Shown here one piece after another: positions 62,364-64,000 of a DNA stretch of 64,000 nt. Each line of letters opens with the position of its first letter. The stretch's first letter is position 1. The DNA comes from Crocinitomix algicola (GTDB lineage: Bacteria > Bacteroidota > Bacteroidia > Flavobacteriales_D > Crocinitomicaceae): the NCBI RefSeq assembly GCF_001661595.2, contig NZ_LYPF02000019.1, forward strand, positions 62,001-126,000, given 5' to 3'. The position numbers and the translations under genes are program-made. Under the pieces are notes generated by a model. It did not search any database. It was not told the origin of the DNA and saw nothing but the letters and a program-made list of their open reading frames with translations.

Positions 62364-63440
62364 ATGAGGATGAATTCTAAATTTCATGGCTATTCAGAAC
62401 CGGGAGCAGGACCGCTTGAAGGCGGCATTGTGGATTATTATGTGGCAGATGTTGTAAGCCAGAGTGATTATTATCCGTTTGGGATGATGATGCCGAATAG
62501 GAATGAAGATGCAGGGGACCAGTATAGGTATGGATTTAACGGCATGGAAGATGATGAGGAAGTGATGGATGCTAATGGGCAAAGTTACGATTTTGGAGCT
62601 CGATTTTATAATCCGAGAGTGGGGAGATGGTTGAGTAGGGATCCTTTGGAGGCAAAATACCCATCAACAGCAAGTTATATCTTTGGAGCAAATAATCCGG
62701 TGATTTTTATGGATTTTAATGGGAAAGATTGGATTCTTACAACTGTAGTAAATAACTTCACAAAGGAACCAGAGACTATCCATGATCTTGCAAATGCTTC
62801 GTATTTAATTCAAGTTGGAGCAAAATGGAATAAAGAAACTATGCAAATGGATATAGAAGTTTTTGTAAATGTAAATAGGAATACTGTATTGGCCGAGATC
62901 GACCATGGAGAAGGAGCCGCAATTATGTCAGCTGATGGTGATATAGCTGAACAAGTTTTGGATCATGAAGAAGCACACGTCAATCAGTACTACGAGGCTG
63001 TACTTAACGCTTCTATGGAGGTGAAGGTAAAGGATAATGATGGTAACATTGTAAATATTAAAGGCGACGCAAATACCGTTATTAATGAGTTGGTTACGCA
63101 CTTTCAGAAGAAAACCACCGACCTTGAAAATGCACTTAATACCAAAATGCAAAATGGGGATCTTTCAGTTGAAGAAGCTCAAGACTTTTTCGATATGAAA
63201 AAAGCTCGTTTTGATGAAATTTTAAATAATAAAATAGAAGGAGTTTTAAGCTCGGTCTCAGGGTCTGTTTATAACGAATTTGACAAAAGTAAAAAAACAG
63301 ATCAAGAGATTCAGGAGATTGAAAATGATGCAAATAACAGAGCTATAAAGAAGCGAAAAGCAGAAGGGAAAAGTTCCGAAGTTTTAGAAGGTAAGAAAAA
63401 GGTTATTTATAAAGGAAAGGAGTTGAAAAATGCAGGATAA
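62364..63440 (+). CDS. RHS-core C-terminal fragment with HExxH metallopeptidase-like toxin tip
   Basis: 358 residues from the first ATG; the frame is open from a TTG at 62298. About 62420-62730 is RHS/YD-repeat core: VDYYVADVVSQSDYYPFGM, YRYGFNGMEDDEEVMDANGQ, YDFGARFYNPRVGRWLSRDPL and the SYIFGANNPVIFMDFNGKD junction. The remainder is a variable tip containing VLDHEEAHVNQYYEAV, an HExxH zinc-metallopeptidase motif, followed by a Lys/Glu-rich helical tail. A full RHS protein is far longer, so this is an orphan tip module with no secretion signal or barrel; it may be silent or a recombination donor. An overlapping lipoprotein gene follows. Confidence 0.8.
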   Translation: MRMNSKFHGYSEPGAGPLEGGIVDYYVADVVSQSDYYPFGMMMPNRNEDAGDQYRYGFNGMEDDEEVMDANGQSYDFGARFYNPRVGRWLSRDPLEAKYPSTASYIFGANNPVIFMDFNGKDWILTTVVNNFTKEPETIHDLANASYLIQVGAKWNKETMQMDIEVFVNVNRNTVLAEIDHGEGAAIMSADGDIAEQVLDHEEAHVNQYYEAVLNASMEVKVKDNDGNIVNIKGDANTVINELVTHFQKKTTDLENALNTKMQNGDLSVEEAQDFFDMKKARFDEILNNKIEGVLSSVSGSVYNEFDKSKKTDQEIQEIENDANNRAIKKRKAEGKSSEVLEGKKKVIYKGKELKNAG

Positions 63441-63903
63441 ACGATTAATATTTACGATTTCTCTCGGTTTAATTTTATTTATGACGTCTTGCGATTCTGC
63501 AGATGTTATAGATTCAAACAACGAAAACTCCTTTTTTGATCAAGTTCATAGTAGCGAACACAAAAGGGATGTCAATATAATTGTAGAGGAATCGATTAAC
63601 TATGCGAATAAATTCCAAAAAGGAGGACTAATTCCAAAGACCTTCTATGATTATGAATTAGACTTAAGTTATGGTTATGGCGCAAATTATCAAGAAGATA
63701 TATCTTATAGAAAAGTGATTTTTGCTGGGATTAATAATTTGAAATTTCTCGATACGCTTACAAGAGATACGTCAGTTTTGTTGTTTAAAGTTGTTGATAC
63801 TTTAAATAGGAATATTTCTCATATGCCATATTGGAATATTTCCACACATGAGATGGCTCGAAATAGAAAAAAGGAAGTTAAGGCATTCAAAAAAAACCAC
63901 TGA
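63430..63903 (+). CDS. Lipoprotein, candidate immunity protein for the RHS tip
   Basis: 157 residues. Signal peptide with lipobox FMTSC (Cys at about 21). The rest (SYGYGANYQEDISYRKVIFAGINNLKFLD; MPYWNISTHEMARNRKKEVKAF) matches no family I know. Its ATG lies inside the RHS-tip gene (11 bp overlap), the usual arrangement for a toxin-immunity pair. Lipidation would place protection in the periplasm. Confidence 0.65.
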   Translation: MQDKRLIFTISLGLILFMTSCDSADVIDSNNENSFFDQVHSSEHKRDVNIIVEESINYANKFQKGGLIPKTFYDYELDLSYGYGANYQEDISYRKVIFAGINNLKFLDTLTRDTSVLLFKVVDTLNRNISHMPYWNISTHEMARNRKKEVKAFKKNH

Positions 63904-63924
63904 AGAATAAATTTGTTATAAATC

Positions 63925-63970
63925 AAGGGTAAATAAACAACCAGTGAGCCTAAGGCCGATAGGTTGCCCT
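63925..63970 (+). repeat. Right copy of imperfect direct repeat, with stem-loop potential
   Basis: AAGGGTAAATAAACAACC repeats the sequence at 62256. It can also pair with GGTTGCCCTT at 63961-63970 (AAGGG with CCCTT and CAACC with GGTTG) around a GCCTAAGGC stem, so it may fold as RNA. Confidence 0.4.
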
Positions 63971-64000
63971 TGCTTAATAAAAATTTCTTCGCCCTCGCTT

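Noticed and set aside
1-64000. tRNA, rRNA, CRISPR arrays, transposases, integrases
   Set aside because: None was recognised on either strand by reading; a covariance-model search would be needed to exclude small RNAs.

Overview
The window is chromosomal DNA of a marine-type Bacteroidota, most likely a flavobacterium (order Flavobacteriales). The evidence is AT-rich sequence, a type IX secretion C-terminal sorting domain, typical Bacteroidota families (DUF1987/SiaC, DUF4924, DUF4294, DUF5683, GEVED, a GH3-serine hydrolase fusion, a fused branched-chain E1), bacillithiol synthesis, and promoters of the TTG-N19-TAnnTTTG class. No rRNA, tRNA, CRISPR array, transposase or integrase was recognised. 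Most genes look like core genome; the clearest accessory piece is an RHS-tip/lipoprotein pair at the right edge.

Layout. 1-8.8 kb: the 3' end of a large T9SS-exported adhesin-like protein, a small lipoprotein, and minus-strand genes for an NlpC/P60 hydrolase, a STAS-like protein, a PAP2 phosphatase and an acyltransferase; then lhgO and tsaD. 8.9-16.4 kb: a TamB-like giant protein divergent from tsaD, a biotin carboxylase, a secreted beta-propeller protein and a small orphan. 16.5-28.8 kb: metabolism (fumarylacetoacetase-like hydrolase plus fused 2-oxoacid dehydrogenase E1, an SDR, aconitase, an N-acetylglucosamine kinase), SiaC, OmpH/Skp, DUF4924, a lipid A-type acyltransferase and a DinB-fold protein.

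29.0-38.5 kb holds two little-explored operons. One encodes a 1684-residue protein joining an SLC12-type cation-chloride cotransporter to a long helical region and a C-terminal AAA-type ATPase, followed 12 bp later by an MscS-like small channel. The other encodes an FAD/NAD(P)H oxidoreductase, a NosR/CcoG-like membrane iron-sulfur protein and a dolichol-phosphate-mannose-synthase-type glycosyltransferase. 38.7-42.3 kb carries parA-parB-DUF5683 and two envelope proteins.

42.3-50.0 kb is a complete carotenoid regulon: a B12-binding MerR regulator (CarH/LitR-like), an ECF sigma factor, then crtI, crtB, an unknown exported protein, idi, crtD, cruF and a CrtYcd-type lycopene cyclase, all tightly packed or overlapping. 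The promoter before the sigma gene matches the Bacteroidota consensus exactly and is surrounded by four GTTTAA-type repeats that look like operators. The enzyme set suggests a monocyclic, 1'-hydroxylated, 3',4'-desaturated carotenoid; crtE and crtZ must be elsewhere.

50-64 kb: a pyridine nucleotide-disulfide oxidoreductase that has lost both redox cysteines, a YkgJ-type cysteine-cluster protein, SiaB (partner of the SiaC gene 26 kb away), bshA, a GH3-beta-lactamase fusion, a small membrane protein with mutL, two rhomboid proteases and a membrane-anchored EEP-family phosphatase, then the RHS tip with an HExxH metallopeptidase motif and an overlapping lipoprotein that may be its immunity protein, flanked by an imperfect direct repeat.
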